From NCBI GenBank assembly GCA_013423325.1, contig BLJB01000422.1, forward strand, positions 1,072-28,192: a DNA stretch of 27,121 bases, given 5' to 3'. The translations under genes were made by a program, and so were the position numbers. This document shows, piece by piece, positions 1 to 10,399 of the stretch. The notes under the pieces were generated by a model that did no database searches, was not told the DNA's origin, and was given only the letters and a program-made list of their open reading frames with translations. The stretch comes from Usnea hakonensis. Taxonomy: Eukaryota > Ascomycota > Lecanoromycetes > Lecanorales > Parmeliaceae. Position 1 is the stretch's first letter; each line of letters starts with the position of its first letter.

Positions 1-727
1 CAATGCAGCCTTGCGCAGGTCAAAAACAATTTGCTTGAGGCTCGGGGAAACGGCTAGCATCAATTCGAAACTATGCATAATCAAACGCTACGCTCTATTA
101 GATTGGTCGGGGTCCGACCATCTATTCATGTGCCGAACCCCAATAGTTTTCTATAACGGATTCGATGCATAACCACCCTTGTTCCCCGGAATCAAGAGGC
201 TTTCCTTAGCGTGGTAACCATTCCGGTGTAAGACTTTCCTTCAACCTGGCCGCTGGATGATAAATCTGTGCTTATATCGAAATCCCTGGAGGAGCCGAGG
301 TCTCTCAGGTGATCAGCGAATTGAATAACGGCTAATATGTGAACCACCTCTCGAGGTGTGGACCCTCTCTCATGATTTAAGCCACTTCAATTCATGCAAG
401 AATCTCGATCTACATATATCCTCCAATATAGACGCCACCTTCTCATGGCTGCTTTGAGCGCTCATGTAGGCCACCATATACGGACGCTGAGTCGCTCAGT
501 TCTATTCTTCCCGCCTCTGGGCCGGTTGGACATGCATTAATGGAACGATCACGCACTGCGAGGGCCTTTTTCGATCCGCCATGGACTCGGGTCTCCATCA
601 TCGATAATATGGTGTCTCCCTGTATTCGGCAGAAGAGAGCGCTCCGCAAAGCTCGCCGAAGACGGGAAATCCAGCGGAGTGAAAGCCACCCAGGAGATCC
701 TGATGCAGAATGCATTTCTAACCCTAA
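1..727. other. gene-poor left edge
   Basis: I see no supportable gene here. The longer open frames (for example 540-896 plus and 443-982 minus) overlap each other and have no recognisable domain. The minus one runs into dispersed repeat copy A. A perfect 7-bp inverted repeat with a 3-bp spacer lies at 104-120. Two adjacent CCCTAA units at 719-730 are too few to call telomeric. Confidence 0.5.
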
Positions 728-1094
728 CCCACCTTCCTTACCATATACCGACCCTATCCAAAACATAAGGAATAACCTCATCCTACTGCAGGAAAACAGA
801 TTTGTGGTACAATATCTCTTGCCTCTCTTAACCATATTGCCTTCAGGTGTGCTCTCTGAAAAGATTTTAAAATCGATGTGGCTCTTCTGGGGATAGACTC
901 TGGAGGTATGGATACCGCAGAGTCTTTTAACTGGCCCTGGTCGCATGAGAACTAGTGTCTGTCTGTGGCTTGATTTTAACACCTTATTACAGTTAAAGTG
1001 TTAGTACCAGAGTCGCTTGTCCCAGTTGGATCGTGGGAGTCACACTGACCTAACGGTGCCTTTTCTCTTTTGGTCATAGCGATCATCAGTACCT
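728..1094 (-). repeat. dispersed repeat family A/B, copy A (inverse orientation)
   Basis: The reverse complement of this stretch matches 15754-16502 in order. Shared blocks include the AAAAGAGAAAAGGCAC block, a GACTCCCAC block, a segment reading CTAGTTCTCAT, the AGAGTCTATCC-CAGAAGAGCCACA block, ACACCTGAAGGC, and the TTTGGATAGGGTCGGT and AAGGAAGGTGGG end. Copy B carries extra segments of about 200, 45 and 105 bp that are absent here. Similarity stops abruptly after GGAAGGTGGG. The size and non-coding character suggest an LTR or other transposon remnant. That is inference, because no internal transposon domain is visible beside it. Confidence 0.75.
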
Positions 1095-2390
1095 AGGACG
1101 CGGTCCTCGAGAACCCTTAGAACCCCTCGAACCGGTCCCTAGAACTCGCCTCCGAAGCACAAGGTTAAATCGTAAGTCTATACTTATTCTTTTTTATATA
1201 CTAACAAAACTATATGAATCTTCATCAAATCTTAATAAGATATTTGCTAAGCGTAGATAGGATTTAATTTCTACTTTATGGATTGCGTATATTGAATATA
1301 ATTAATTATCAGAGACTCTTATCGTGAATTAGACCTAGCGTAAGATCCCATCAAACTATAGTGGTGTTACGGATTCCTTCATCGGACCTACTATGTTCCT
1401 AGCGTCTTGGCATTGCAGCCTGGACACTTCTTTCTTCTATATACATTATTACATACACTATTACATCGCTCGCTTCTTGTTTTTTTGTCGGACGGTCACG
1501 GACCAAGCACCGATAGTGAGAATTGTCAGGGGCACAGAAATTGCTACAAAGATCCAAAATCGAGCTGAGATCTGGAAACCAGATCCTTGCGTAGTCCCAA
1601 AAGTGAGTAGGTTCATTCCGAAGATGGACTGTGAAAGAGGTAGGTCAGTAGGGGGTTTCTTTAATGAAAAAAGTACTCACATCCTTTCACTTATTTCTCT
1701 GCAATCGCAAGGTCTCAATTATAATCAATTGCATCAACATGGACATAGCTTTTCAAAGTCAGCTTGATTATTCTTCTCTCCTCAAAACTGCCAATTTTTC
1801 AGCAGCTGGAACCCTGTTATCCGACTGGATAGAACTACGTAAGAATATCATCTCTCGTGGCAAAGACAGCAGAAAAAATAAGATGAACCACGTGGCAAAG
1901 CGAATCTAATATTCTTTGGCCATCAAAAAGCCATCAAGCCATCTGATGCGTACTTTCCCAGAAACGTGGATCTGGGGTTGAAATTGTGGCTTCGGGGAGC
2001 GATCCCTAGCTTCCGTCATCTCTACGCGTTTCCTACCCCGATGTAACGTATCGTATACGCTTACCTCAATTAGGTACTGGTGCTTCTTCTCGTGGCCGAA
2101 TATATGTCGTTCTCCTCTTGGCTTTCCTACACCAGAAGTCTTATGGTTGCATCCTTTGACATCAAGTATGATCAAAAGACAATGTCAAGGTGCTCAGGGA
2201 AGAGGCAACGCCCAAGGATTGGCCACAGCAACCCCCACTCCAATTACACACCTCTATCCATTCTGAGAATTGCTGCGCGTTTCTTTCTATATAAATCCAT
2301 TGCTGAGTGCACGTCTCGTCCTCCGCGATCAACTCTTGGTTCACCAAGTGCCGGGAGAAGAAATACGACGCTCTACGCTTTCATACAAGC
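1095..2390. other. intergenic, no supported gene
   Basis: This stretch includes an AT-rich part (about 1180-1320) and several open frames of 60-125 codons on both strands that overlap each other and match no family I recognise. The plus frame at 1393-1767 starts with a true ATG, but its product has no recognisable domain and looks like chance coding of AT-rich sequence. The last few hundred bases presumably include the promoter of the downstream membrane-protein gene. Confidence 0.4.
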
Positions 2391-4080
2391 ATGGAATATT
2401 CAGATACAGCTTCTTTATCTATCGAGTCATGGACCTTATACGCCCTTGCCATCTTGACTGTTACTGCGAGACTGTCAGTATACCTACGTCTATCTCCACC
2501 CTGGTCTTTCCTTTCGCCAAGTATCTAAAAACCTCTTTAGGGTATCTCGAACAATACTACTAGGCTCGGCCAGAAATTGGGCAATTGATGACTACCTAAT
2601 GTTCTTCATCGTCGTACGTTTCTCCTTTTATCACTCTATCTGTAAATCCATTAACGCTAGCTCTCATCCTATACACTTGCCCTAGACTTAGTTTTGAAGT
2701 CTCTACTTTAATAAGCTCGTAACTGACTATGAGTATAATCTATAGCTCTTATATACAGTGGTCATCGTCGGCGTCAATCAGACATCAGTTAATCTCAACA
2801 ATTATCTTCCTGATTCCTTTTTCGCCACTATTACTGCAGCTGAGACTGCAAGTGCTATATATGGAAGTAAATGGGCGTTTGCAACTGAAATAAGTAAAGT
2901 GACAATGATCTGGTTGTGTAAAGCTTCCATGCTAATATTGTATAACCGTATAACGTAAGTAGTTGCTTTTCTATTTGAATTTGAAAAGTGTGAGGCTGGG
3001 GTTTAACAGCAGGGCTCAGAATGAAGCTGCTGGCTAACATGTCCATATTTTAGTGACGGCTTATCAATATACCATCGCGCAGTTCAATGCACTGGATTAT
3101 ATACTTTGCTTGGGTATTTGGTTGTCATAATATGCTATCTGGCCGCGTGGTGTCACCCAATAACAGCGTATTGGGCAGTACCTGTTTCAGAATGTGAGGC
3201 CCTCAAGCAAGTGCAGAGGATCATCAGGAGCTAACCATCAACTGCAATAGCGCAACTCCAATGTGCCTCTTATTATGACCATTTGATCAACGATGCCGTT
3301 TGGAATATCTCATCTGACTTGATGATTCTTTGCCTTCCGCTTCCGCTATTTATCAAAGCACTTTTACCCTTAAATAGGTATTTATATATATTTTTTACCA
3401 AAAATGCGCACTTTCTTGAATTCAGCTGATATTTACTCCCTCCCACAGAAAGATTATGCTTTTTGGAATATTCAGTTTAGGTATCCTTGTCGTAAGTTTC
3501 TCTTCCCTTTCCTATAAATACACAGTAATTGATTTTCGAATCCCACTAGATCCTTTGCGCAACCCTCAACCGTTACTATAACTTTACTGGCGGCTTCGGA
3601 GACCTCTCCTATCTGAACTGGTACGCCGGCGAAACCTCCACTGCCGTCATTGTCGTCAACGTCCCCCACCTCTGGCCCCTTATTAACCGCCTCGTGGGCC
3701 TCGGCTCCTTCAAATCCAGTTCTGCGGTTATCGACGACTATTCCTCTAGAAACTGCTTCACTCACGGCGAGGTCAGAACCATCACGCGCAGCCAGTCGAA
3801 AGATTTCGATTATGCGGGCTATTTCCGCAGCAAGACCGAAGAGCGGTTAGCGAAAGCGGGCGCCTGGACGGGAAATGGAGGTACTGCGAGGGACGATATA
3901 CAGATGAGGAATATCGAGGGGAATAGTATAGGAGATGTGGCTACGGCTGAAGTTGGGAGGAGGAGAACGATGGATGAAGAGGAGGGCATGTGGCCGCTTC
4001 ATAATCTTTATCGTCATACTGTGTCGCTGGGTGCGGAGGGAATTGTCAAGACGGTGTATTTGAATCCGTTTGTTGAATGA
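2391..4080 (+). CDS. PTH11-like / rhodopsin-domain seven-helix integral membrane protein
   Basis: Seven exons give a predicted 401-aa protein: 2391-2473, 2541-2613, 2746-2954, 3054-3193, 3251-3377, 3449-3491 and 3550-4080. All six GT-AG introns (57-132 bp) restore frame with agreeing phases. Seven hydrophobic helices are seen near residues 13-29, 46-62, 103-118, 136-154, 186-205, 213-231 and 254-274. Family hallmarks are VSRTILLGSARNW followed by DDYLM (31-48), YGSK (91-94), YNR-T (119-122), the W/C and YWAVPV motifs (154-166), NISSDLMILCLPLP (187-200) and SLGILVI (220-226). The hydrophilic C-tail (about 280-401) is basic/acidic and probably cytosolic. Members of this family (fungal rhodopsin domain, PTH11-related) sit in the plasma membrane and are orphan GPCR-like proteins; ligands are mostly unknown. 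No CFEM domain precedes the first helix. The start is the first ATG before helix 1. An additional 5' exon cannot be excluded. No disabling change was seen. Confidence 0.93.
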
Positions 4081-4105
4081 ATGGATGGATGGATGGGTGG
4101 GTGGC
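4074..4105 (+). repeat. short ATGG/GGTG microsatellite at the stop codon
   Basis: A short run of imperfect four-base units (GAAT, GATG, GGTG) begins in the last codons of the membrane-protein gene and continues into the 3' flank. It is probably replication slippage, with no evident function. Confidence 0.7.
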
Positions 4106-4203
4106 CGGATTCTGGGCTTTTCGATCATGACTCTCTATGGAGATGTCGGGGATATCTCCGTTGCCTTTTTTTAAAAAATAAATAATATGGATATTGATCG
4201 TTG

Positions 4204-4846
4204 ATGGCTTCATATCCATAGACATAGACGTCCGAGGTCGACTCTAATCGGACCAGATCAAGAGCAGCTGCAATATCCGTGTCCCCACGAGCAACGCTCT
4301 TCAACTAGGATGCAACCTCCTGAACAACAAGCTCTGTGAATATATCGTGCGTGGATGTTGGCATCCTAACGGTTGGGAAGTATGTGGAGACCAGTCGAAT
4401 CTGGTGCTCACAATCATTCTCATCAGTGCCATATTTTTGCAACGCTCGGGAGGACCTGTTCACTTACCGGAGTTTGCCCAACACGTAGTCACAAAGCGAT
4501 TGGTGTCTTTCCAGCATCGACCATACCGTCTGGACCTCTTCCGGTGTGATATTGAACACTGTCCACGGTTCCACCTCTTGTCCTTTGTGGCATGAGATTA
4601 GAAAGTCAAGGAGGCTGGTAGGCGTCTTTGATGGTATGATTGTCTGAGCCGATGGACTTGGTAGAAGATCCTGGTTTGAGACACAGACCCTTCGAGCTCT
4701 TTCTCCGCGATATTTGAAAGGCGTAGTGGGTCTCTTGTGTTCAAGCATGATGGGAAGCGGTCGAGCTATCATATTCGCTTCGCAGTACAATGCGATGCAG
4801 GTAACCGTTGATGCAAGGAGCTGGAGGAGCGTGTCCGGGTGATTGC
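4204..4846 (-). pseudogene. relic of an unknown fungal gene, copy 1 (two exon-like blocks)
   Basis: On the minus strand an open block at 4846-4468 reads as a well-behaved protein segment of about 126 aa, from GNHPDTLLQLLAS through PEEVQTVWSMLERHQ to LCDYVLGKLR. It is preceded by a plausible acceptor (TTTAG) and ends at a consensus GTAAGT donor at 4467. After a 134-bp putative intron (4467-4334) ending in CACAG, the next block begins RACCSGG and EER but meets a stop soon after, so this copy is broken. The second block matches a better-preserved copy at 10092-10337, and the intron phase (phase 2) fits that copy. I do not recognise the family. Separately from what is seen, I infer a duplicated hypothetical gene that has decayed. 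It could also be the coding part of an uncharacterised transposon. Confidence 0.55.
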
Positions 4847-5098
4847 CTAAATGTCACAACGGAGCCAGCCCGGAAAAGAGCTAAGGATTCCTCCGCTGCA
4901 CCCAATTCCCTTCCTGTTCAAATGAATGAGTGTGAACGGTAGTCTGAAGATGTTCTGGGAGACCTGCGAATGCATGGTGGTGCTGTTACCTCTGTAAACT
5001 CATCAGTCTCCTTTGCAGATGGAACCTGATCCAGTCATATTTGATGACTGGTTAGTGAAGGACGCCTAGGTGTCTAAGTTGGCAGATTCCCAACCTTG
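4847..5098. other. intergenic or undefined upstream part of the relic gene
   Basis: A minus-strand stretch (about 4955-4850) reads open with a plausible segment, LPFTLIHLNRKG, so it may hold another exon of the relic gene. I cannot place splice sites with confidence. Nothing else was seen. Confidence 0.3.
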
Positions 5099-5535
5099 CT
5101 AGAGCTGAGATCTATCCAGCAACTCAAACCATGCTGCAGGCTCCAGCAGCACTCTTCACTGTTCCAAAGTTTGGACCTACTGTTCCACTGTCGTGCGTCG
5201 TCAGATTGACGTGGGATTTTCTCACCGGCTCCTGACCAAGGGTACGGCGCTTTTTGAGCCTGAGTCAGCGATAATCGATATATCTCTTGTACTAGAGTTG
5301 TCAACTGACGGCATTGCAGAAAATAGTGCTGGGGAAGGCAATACTGTATCGACCCTTAATAGAGTGTGATCCAGAAATGAAGCTGCTCCGGAACCTCTAG
5401 ACTCTAGCGCAGACTTGTTCCTAATCTGATTCCGTGCATTAGTGGCACCGTACGGACTGTGGATGGGGCTTAGCGCTTGTATCCCCGCCCTTGGCCATTC
5501 TTCTGGCCTTAACCCTCTAATTCTGATCGACCACA
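5099..5535 (-). repeat. three-copy dispersed repeat, copy 1
   Basis: This aligns end to end with 20905-21375 and 24880-25362 on the plus strand. Shared landmarks include GTCGTGCGTCGTC, GATATATC, TATCGACCCTTAATAGAGTGTGATC, CTAGACTCTA and GGGGCTTAGCGC. In all three copies the minus strand carries a related open reading: FLDHTLLRVD, then a short hydrophobic stretch, then S-V/A-D and RDISII-DS. This points to a once-coding transposon rather than an LTR. Copy 1 has an indel that shifts frame just after the SAVPL segment. Strand is given by the putative coding sense. The transposon class is not identified. Confidence 0.8.
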
Positions 5536-5599
5536 TAATTTATTGGTTCGCTGTTGCTGATGTGACAAATGGCGATCGTCCGGCAAGGTCGCTGCTAGC

Positions 5600-6400
5600 T
5601 CGCATCGATGATCGCTTTCTTTGCATGAGTGGCTTTGTGACTTATTGGGAGCCAGGAATAATAGGGGGATTTCGCAACCCCTGCCTGTGTAAATGTACGT
5701 TTTTCTAGTTTCCGTCTGTATTTAACTTGAAAGCGTTAGTGTAAAGATAGCGTTTTTTCAGGACGCGTTTTGTCAATAATGGTCCTGAAAGCGGTAAAGT
5801 ACGAAGTATATTTATATGTAAATTTTTTATGTTTTCAGTGTGCATATACACAGGCGCTAAATATACACAGCGATTGTTTATATTTGCACAGGTCCTGTGT
5901 ATATTTAGCGTGGTTTGACTAGTCTCTAACCGAATACGGTTTGGAACAGTGGTAAACTTCGTACTATATTAACGTGCATATACACAGGCAAGGGGTGCCA
6001 AATCCCCCTCATGCAAAAGTCGTCACGAGCCGTTCGATGTATAGAGGCAAGGGTCTGCAGGAATGACTGGTCTCAATTGAGATCGATCACTAGGTGGCAA
6101 GTGTTGATTAGTTGTAGTCTGTGCTGACGTCTTCCCGCACCATTCTGCACTTGTCATCTTTCTCCTCACCCGCTCAACAGCAAGACGCTTTGACATGGAA
6201 TTCTCTCCCAGTAATAAGGGACATTTGTGTACCAGTCTTCAAATTTGGAAAGGTAAAGCATGGGAAAAAGGAGCTAGCTCTCTCTCCTTACTAGTTAAAG
6301 CTGTGAGCATTCCGTATCGACCTCACGATTCGTCTTCTAATCAAGTCTACTCCTTACTTGGGTTAGGATCGTCCGCTCAAGCGACATTTGCTAGGGAAAG
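5600..6400 (+). repeat. duplicated block, copy 1 (matches about 10400-10870)
   Basis: Outside the inserted element at 5663-6009 this segment aligns in order with 10400-10870. Shared blocks are CTTTGCATGAGTG, GGCAAGGGTC followed by GGAAT-ACTGGTCTCAAT, a GCGTCT/CGTCTTCCC-CACCAT-CTGC block, and CCTCACCCGCTC followed shortly by AGCAAG. The neighbouring relic gene is duplicated with it (4260-4345 versus 10255-10345), so the unit is a larger duplication interrupted in this copy. The sequence is non-coding as far as I can tell. Confidence 0.65.
5663..6009. mobile_element. MITE-like element with 37-bp terminal inverted repeats
   Basis: The left end 5663-5699 and the right end 5973-6009 are inverted repeats matching at 32 of 37 positions, both starting AGGGGGATTT on their outer strand. 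The inside is AT-rich, has no open frame, and contains a perfect 16-bp inverted repeat (5855-5870 with 5895-5910) able to form a 24-nt-loop hairpin. The motif TGCATATACACAGG occurs both inside (about 5841-5854) and in the right terminal repeat. The paralogous locus at about 10500 lacks the insert, which supports a mobile origin. The target duplication is not clear: AT flanks both sides, with one extra C on the right, and a degraded TA site is also possible. It is 347 bp long and non-autonomous. Confidence 0.85.
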
Positions 6401-7538
6401 GGTGTAGTGACCGTGATCACTAGTGGGCCCCGTGTAACAATTGCCTATTAGCGCATACTGCGTACCTTGATGCACGTGGACCGGTTCAAATGGTGATCGG
6501 GGGCGATAGGGCCGGGGACAGGGTAATACCCACGGAAACCCCTCTACTTGATACTAAATTGTCTGCCTGCAGAAAAATCGCACTTTCACTGGCGCTATCA
6601 GTAGATCAGCATATCAATCTGAGGAAGCGTGCCAGCCAGTCATTCAGTTTTTATGACCGCATCAATATCTATATGCTGAACGACTAATATTGCGTGGTGT
6701 TATTACCCAAATCAGTTCCTATGTAACGAGTGGCATCCAGAACTGTACTGTTGCGTTACGCTTTTGAGCCGGAATGGTAGAAAGATAATGGAAGGGTAGC
6801 TTTATGCGTCCACAAGCCTCAAGTTATCGTTCTGTATTTCTTAGTAAATCATAGATACTTGGCCCATTGACGGAAGAGTATTTCCGGGTCGTTTTAAATT
6901 ACCGAACCTCGACCGCAAGTGTGATAGATGGGAACTAGGAACTAAGGGATGACGTGTATTAAGATAGGAGAGGAAGCGGGCAGGTCTTTGGCCCTGAATG
7001 CACAACGTATCGGTCAGGTGAAGCTCGAATGATCCTTTGCGTATTTCAGCGACGCATCTCCAACAAAGCTATTGTAGCGATCGGGAGAAAATCCCCTGCA
7101 ACTAGAATTTACAGAAGAAGTGCAAAGGGACCGCTATGTATTGATAAGATCTATTCATGACAGATTCAGCGACCTGCAGATGGCGAGAACCGGGATGGTA
7201 TTATCTATGATGATACGTCCTCTAGATATTTCCTGCTTCAGGCAAAGCTTCGTTAAAGGCTCGAGCGTATTATCTGTGGATGCTCGCCCATCGATTTGTA
7301 GCCCAGGGTGTCTGCCTCGCTACTCAATTATAATTCCTCGTCCCCGTGAGCTGTTACCTCATGTTGCCTTATCATTTGAACACACTTCCGACAGATTCCA
7401 ATCGCAGCAGCTGTTGAAAAACCAGCCCGTCCTGACTCTTCGCCATGTCTCTATCCTGTTCCGACTGCGACATGCCGCGTCGAGATTCTTCAACAAGGTC
7501 TTCGGGCAAGTGCTTGTCTCTGTTTGCTCGCTGCCTTC
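6401..7538. other. intergenic; promoter side of the dynamin-like gene
   Basis: No supported gene. Open frames at 6490-6687 and 7120-7542 have no recognisable family, and the latter lacks an ATG at its 5' end and overlaps the start of the dynamin-like gene in another frame. The last few hundred bases presumably contain the 5' UTR and promoter. I saw no clear TATA or CAAT arrangement. Confidence 0.4.
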
Positions 7539-9881
7539 ATGAACGATCTGCTGATGTCCGCACTACCAGAGGACCTGGCAGATGCCGATAGTCTCGTAGA
7601 ACCCGGGAATGGGAACACGCCTCTGGTGTTGGAGACAACGTCATCCCTCGAAGGCCTCCAAAGCGTTGAGCAACGGAACGTACTCAACATCATCGATCAG
7701 CTCCGCAAGTGTGGCCTCGAGAGCACACTGTCCCTACCCCAGCTTGTTGTTTGCGGTGATCAATCGGCCGGCAAAAGCTCCGTTCTTGAAGCCCTCACGG
7801 AAGTCCCCTTCCCGAGGAATGATAATCTCTGTACACGATTTGCCACAGAAATTATCTTACGTCGTGCAACAAGTGACACCATTACGATCAAAGTTATTCC
7901 GGATGCTGAACGACCCCAGGCAGAACGAGATCACATCGAATCTTTCCAAGAATCCATCTCGGATTTCGAAGAGCTTCCTTCCTTGATGGACAAAGCAACC
8001 ACTCGTATGGGTATCAACCAAAATCCTCTTTCCAAGTCTAAAGCATTCGCCAAAGATGTCCTCAGTATCGAAATCGAAGGCCCTTCCCGACCGCAGCTGA
8101 CACTAGTCGATCTTCCGGGACTCATTCAGACAGAAACCCGAGGAGTGTCCGAAGAGGACGTCCAGCTTGTGACGGAGATCACCGACCACTACATCTCACA
8201 GCCTCGTACGATTTGCCTAGCGGTGGTCTCGGCAGGCAACGACTATGCCAATCAAGGGATCCTGAAGAAGGTCAGGAAAGTCGACCCGGAAGGAAATCGC
8301 ACGCTGGGGATTATTACGAAACCCGACCGACTACCGTCCGGTTCTGGTAGCGAACAAGCATTTCTCGGTCTTGCACGGAACGAGGATATATTTTTCAAAC
8401 TAGGCTGGCATGTCCTGAAGAATCGAAGCTATGAAGAGGGCTCGAGCTCCTTTGAACAACGCAACATGTCCGAAATTCGCTATTTCCGAAAGTCGAATTT
8501 CTCCACCCTGCCCAAGGAGTGCGTCGGGATCACGTCTCTACGGGATCGTCTAAGCCTGCTACTCTTCGACCACGTCAAGCAGGAGCTCCCGAAACTGCGA
8601 AAAGATCTCGAGGAGGCGTTCACAGACACGCAACTGCTTCTGGACGCAATGGGTAGCCGAAGAGCAACGCCGCAGGAATGTAAGGCCTTTTTGTCTCAAC
8701 TCAGCCTGGATTTGTATGAGGTTGGCAAAGCCGCGGTGAACGGGCACTACGAGGGAGAATACTTTGCGCACGACAAGGATCAGACCTTCTCGGTAGAATC
8801 AAACACCACAGTACGCAGGCTGCGTGCTGTTATCCAGTACAAGAACGCTGAGTTCTCAAACCTTTTACGCACACGCGGCTACAAATACCACATCGGTGAA
8901 CGGAAAGAAGCGAGTGTTGACGGGGAGGTGACGGACAAGGTAAAGATCCATAGTGAAGCAGTCAAGATCGACGTGGGTCCTCTGGCCTCAATAACAGAGC
9001 CAACACCAACGCATTGGTCCAAACCGAGAGCGATGGACTGGGTCAGAAGAGTTCTGGTTCGGACCCGCGGTAAAGAGCTCCCCGGCAACTTCAATCCGCT
9101 GTTAATTGGTGAGCTCTTCTGGGAGCAATCTAGTAAATGGCAGAGGATGGCCGAGCATCACGTCGAAGATATTGCGGACGTCTGTACCCGGTTTCTTGAT
9201 GCTTTGCTTCGGGAGAAATGCCCCAAGGATGTACACATCCGCCTCTGGTCGTCGAAACTTGAAGATGCTCTCACGTCGAGATTCGACGGCTCGGCTCGAG
9301 AGATAGAAAAGATCATGGAAGATATCAAAAGCTATCCGATAACATATAATCACTACTACACAGACACGATCAAGAAGAGGCGTAGGGAAAGAGAAGAAAA
9401 GTGTCTGGCCAATTGCATCGACAATGCCACCCAGCACGTCTTACTTCCAGGATGTTCCTCGAATCACACCAGTGCACAAGTCGATTCCGGAAGAGCGGTG
9501 CGGGAATATTCAGACGCGGTAGATCCGGACATGGAGAACCACACTTGTGAAGAAGCTCTCGACTGTCTCTATTCGATTTATAAGGTCAGCGAGGTCGTGC
9601 TTTCACCTGGTTGATTGTCTTTTACTTACTTTGCTTAGCTCTCTGAAAAAACTTTCATCGACAATATTACTACGCAAGTCGTGGAGCGACATATTGTGCG
9701 GGGCCTAGAGAAAATATTTTCTCCCATCGCAGTAAATGACTTATCCAACACCGAGGCGGAGGCGATCGCCTCTGAGCCTCCCTCGGAGAGGAGACAAAGG
9801 GATCTGCTTGAAAATAGGATTAAGAAACTGAAAAACGGACAGAGCATTCTTCGGGGGGTAATGAGAAATGCTGCGCCATAG
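7539..9881 (+). CDS. dynamin-family large GTPase (Vps1/Mx-like)
   Basis: Two exons (7539-9584 and 9639-9881) separated by a 54-bp intron encode about 762 aa. The open frame extends slightly upstream, but the first ATG is at 7539; a second in-frame ATG lies five codons further on. The GTPase domain is complete: P-loop GDQSAGKSS (73-81), switch I threonine T99 in CTRFATE, DLPG (191-194) and TKPD (260-263). A middle/stalk region follows. The GTPase effector domain straddles the intron: CLYSIYK ends exon 1, and exon 2 supplies FIDNITTQVVERH and the final helix. There is no PH or proline-rich domain, as in Vps1/Dnm1/Mx-type proteins. The family self-assembles and uses GTP hydrolysis to remodel membranes. 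The sequence resembles the large group of fungal Mx-like paralogues of unassigned role more than true Vps1 (inference). No disabling change was seen. Confidence 0.95.
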
Positions 9882-10091
9882 GGAATATCATGTTGCCGTC
9901 GCAGGTGATGTTTGATACTCAAAGGGAAGGGTTGGTGACTGACGAACCCTTTCTAGCGACCAAGATTACCACCCGCTTGGCAGTGACAAGTCACAGTTAT
10001 GTGGAAGATCGTAATTAACGATTGCTAAGATTGAATGATATTTCCAAGTCTTTAGATACAGAGATGCAATAGAAATACAGTGATTGCTTTG

Positions 10092-10337
10092 TCATACTGT
10101 ATCACAATCAGTGCATGCAGCCAGAAGCCCAAACGAATGGATGGCTAACCTAGGGCCCATGACGTAGTTTGCTGCATTCCGAATGGTTGCAGCTGACTTC
10201 GCAGGGTTCTGAGCAAACAGGACAGGGCATTTCGCCATGGCATGAAGCTTTGCAGTGATGATTTGTCTAGTCCATAATCGGACTAAACGCTCTTCAGCTG
10301 GGATCCAATCTCCTGAGCAAAAAGCTCTGTGAATCAC
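10092..10337 (-). pseudogene. relic of the unknown gene family, copy 2 (downstream exon only)
   Basis: This minus-strand open block starts just after a CACAG acceptor near 10335 and reads R-A-FCSGDWIPAEERLVRLW, then QIITAKLHAMAKCPVLFAQ, RNAANYVMGPRLAIH and a stop at 10092. It corresponds to the damaged second block of the relic at 4333-4204, where only the first part (HRA-CSG, EER) is still legible. The upstream exon found at 4468-4846 is missing here, because sequence similar to 5.6 kb follows instead. The composition is convincing for a real protein, but I do not recognise the family. An independent short gene is less likely, because the N-terminal part would have no upstream exon. Confidence 0.5.
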
Positions 10338-10399
10338 GAGGAAGGATTTCCGAAAGCCATATTACCTGCGGCCGGCCTGTTAATGATTGCCTACGCCAA

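Noticed and set aside
719..730. Two CCCTAA units resembling the fungal telomere repeat
   Set aside because: Only two units, at the edge of a dispersed repeat, and absent from the sister copy. Chance occurrence is likely.
443..982. 179-codon minus-strand frame
   Set aside because: It lies largely within repeat copy A, the frame is not kept in copy B, and it has no recognisable domain.
1393..1767. 124-codon plus-strand frame beginning with ATG
   Set aside because: It has AT-rich low-complexity content (YIHYYIHYY), no recognised motif, and overlaps another frame. Not supportable as a gene.
1906..2175. 89-codon minus-strand frame upstream of the membrane-protein gene
   Set aside because: No family recognised, it starts in the promoter region of a real gene, and it has no splice or start context. 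Too weak to call.
7120..7542. 140-codon frame just before the dynamin-like gene
   Set aside because: It does not start with ATG, overlaps the real start in another phase and has no motif. Probably the 5' UTR or promoter region.
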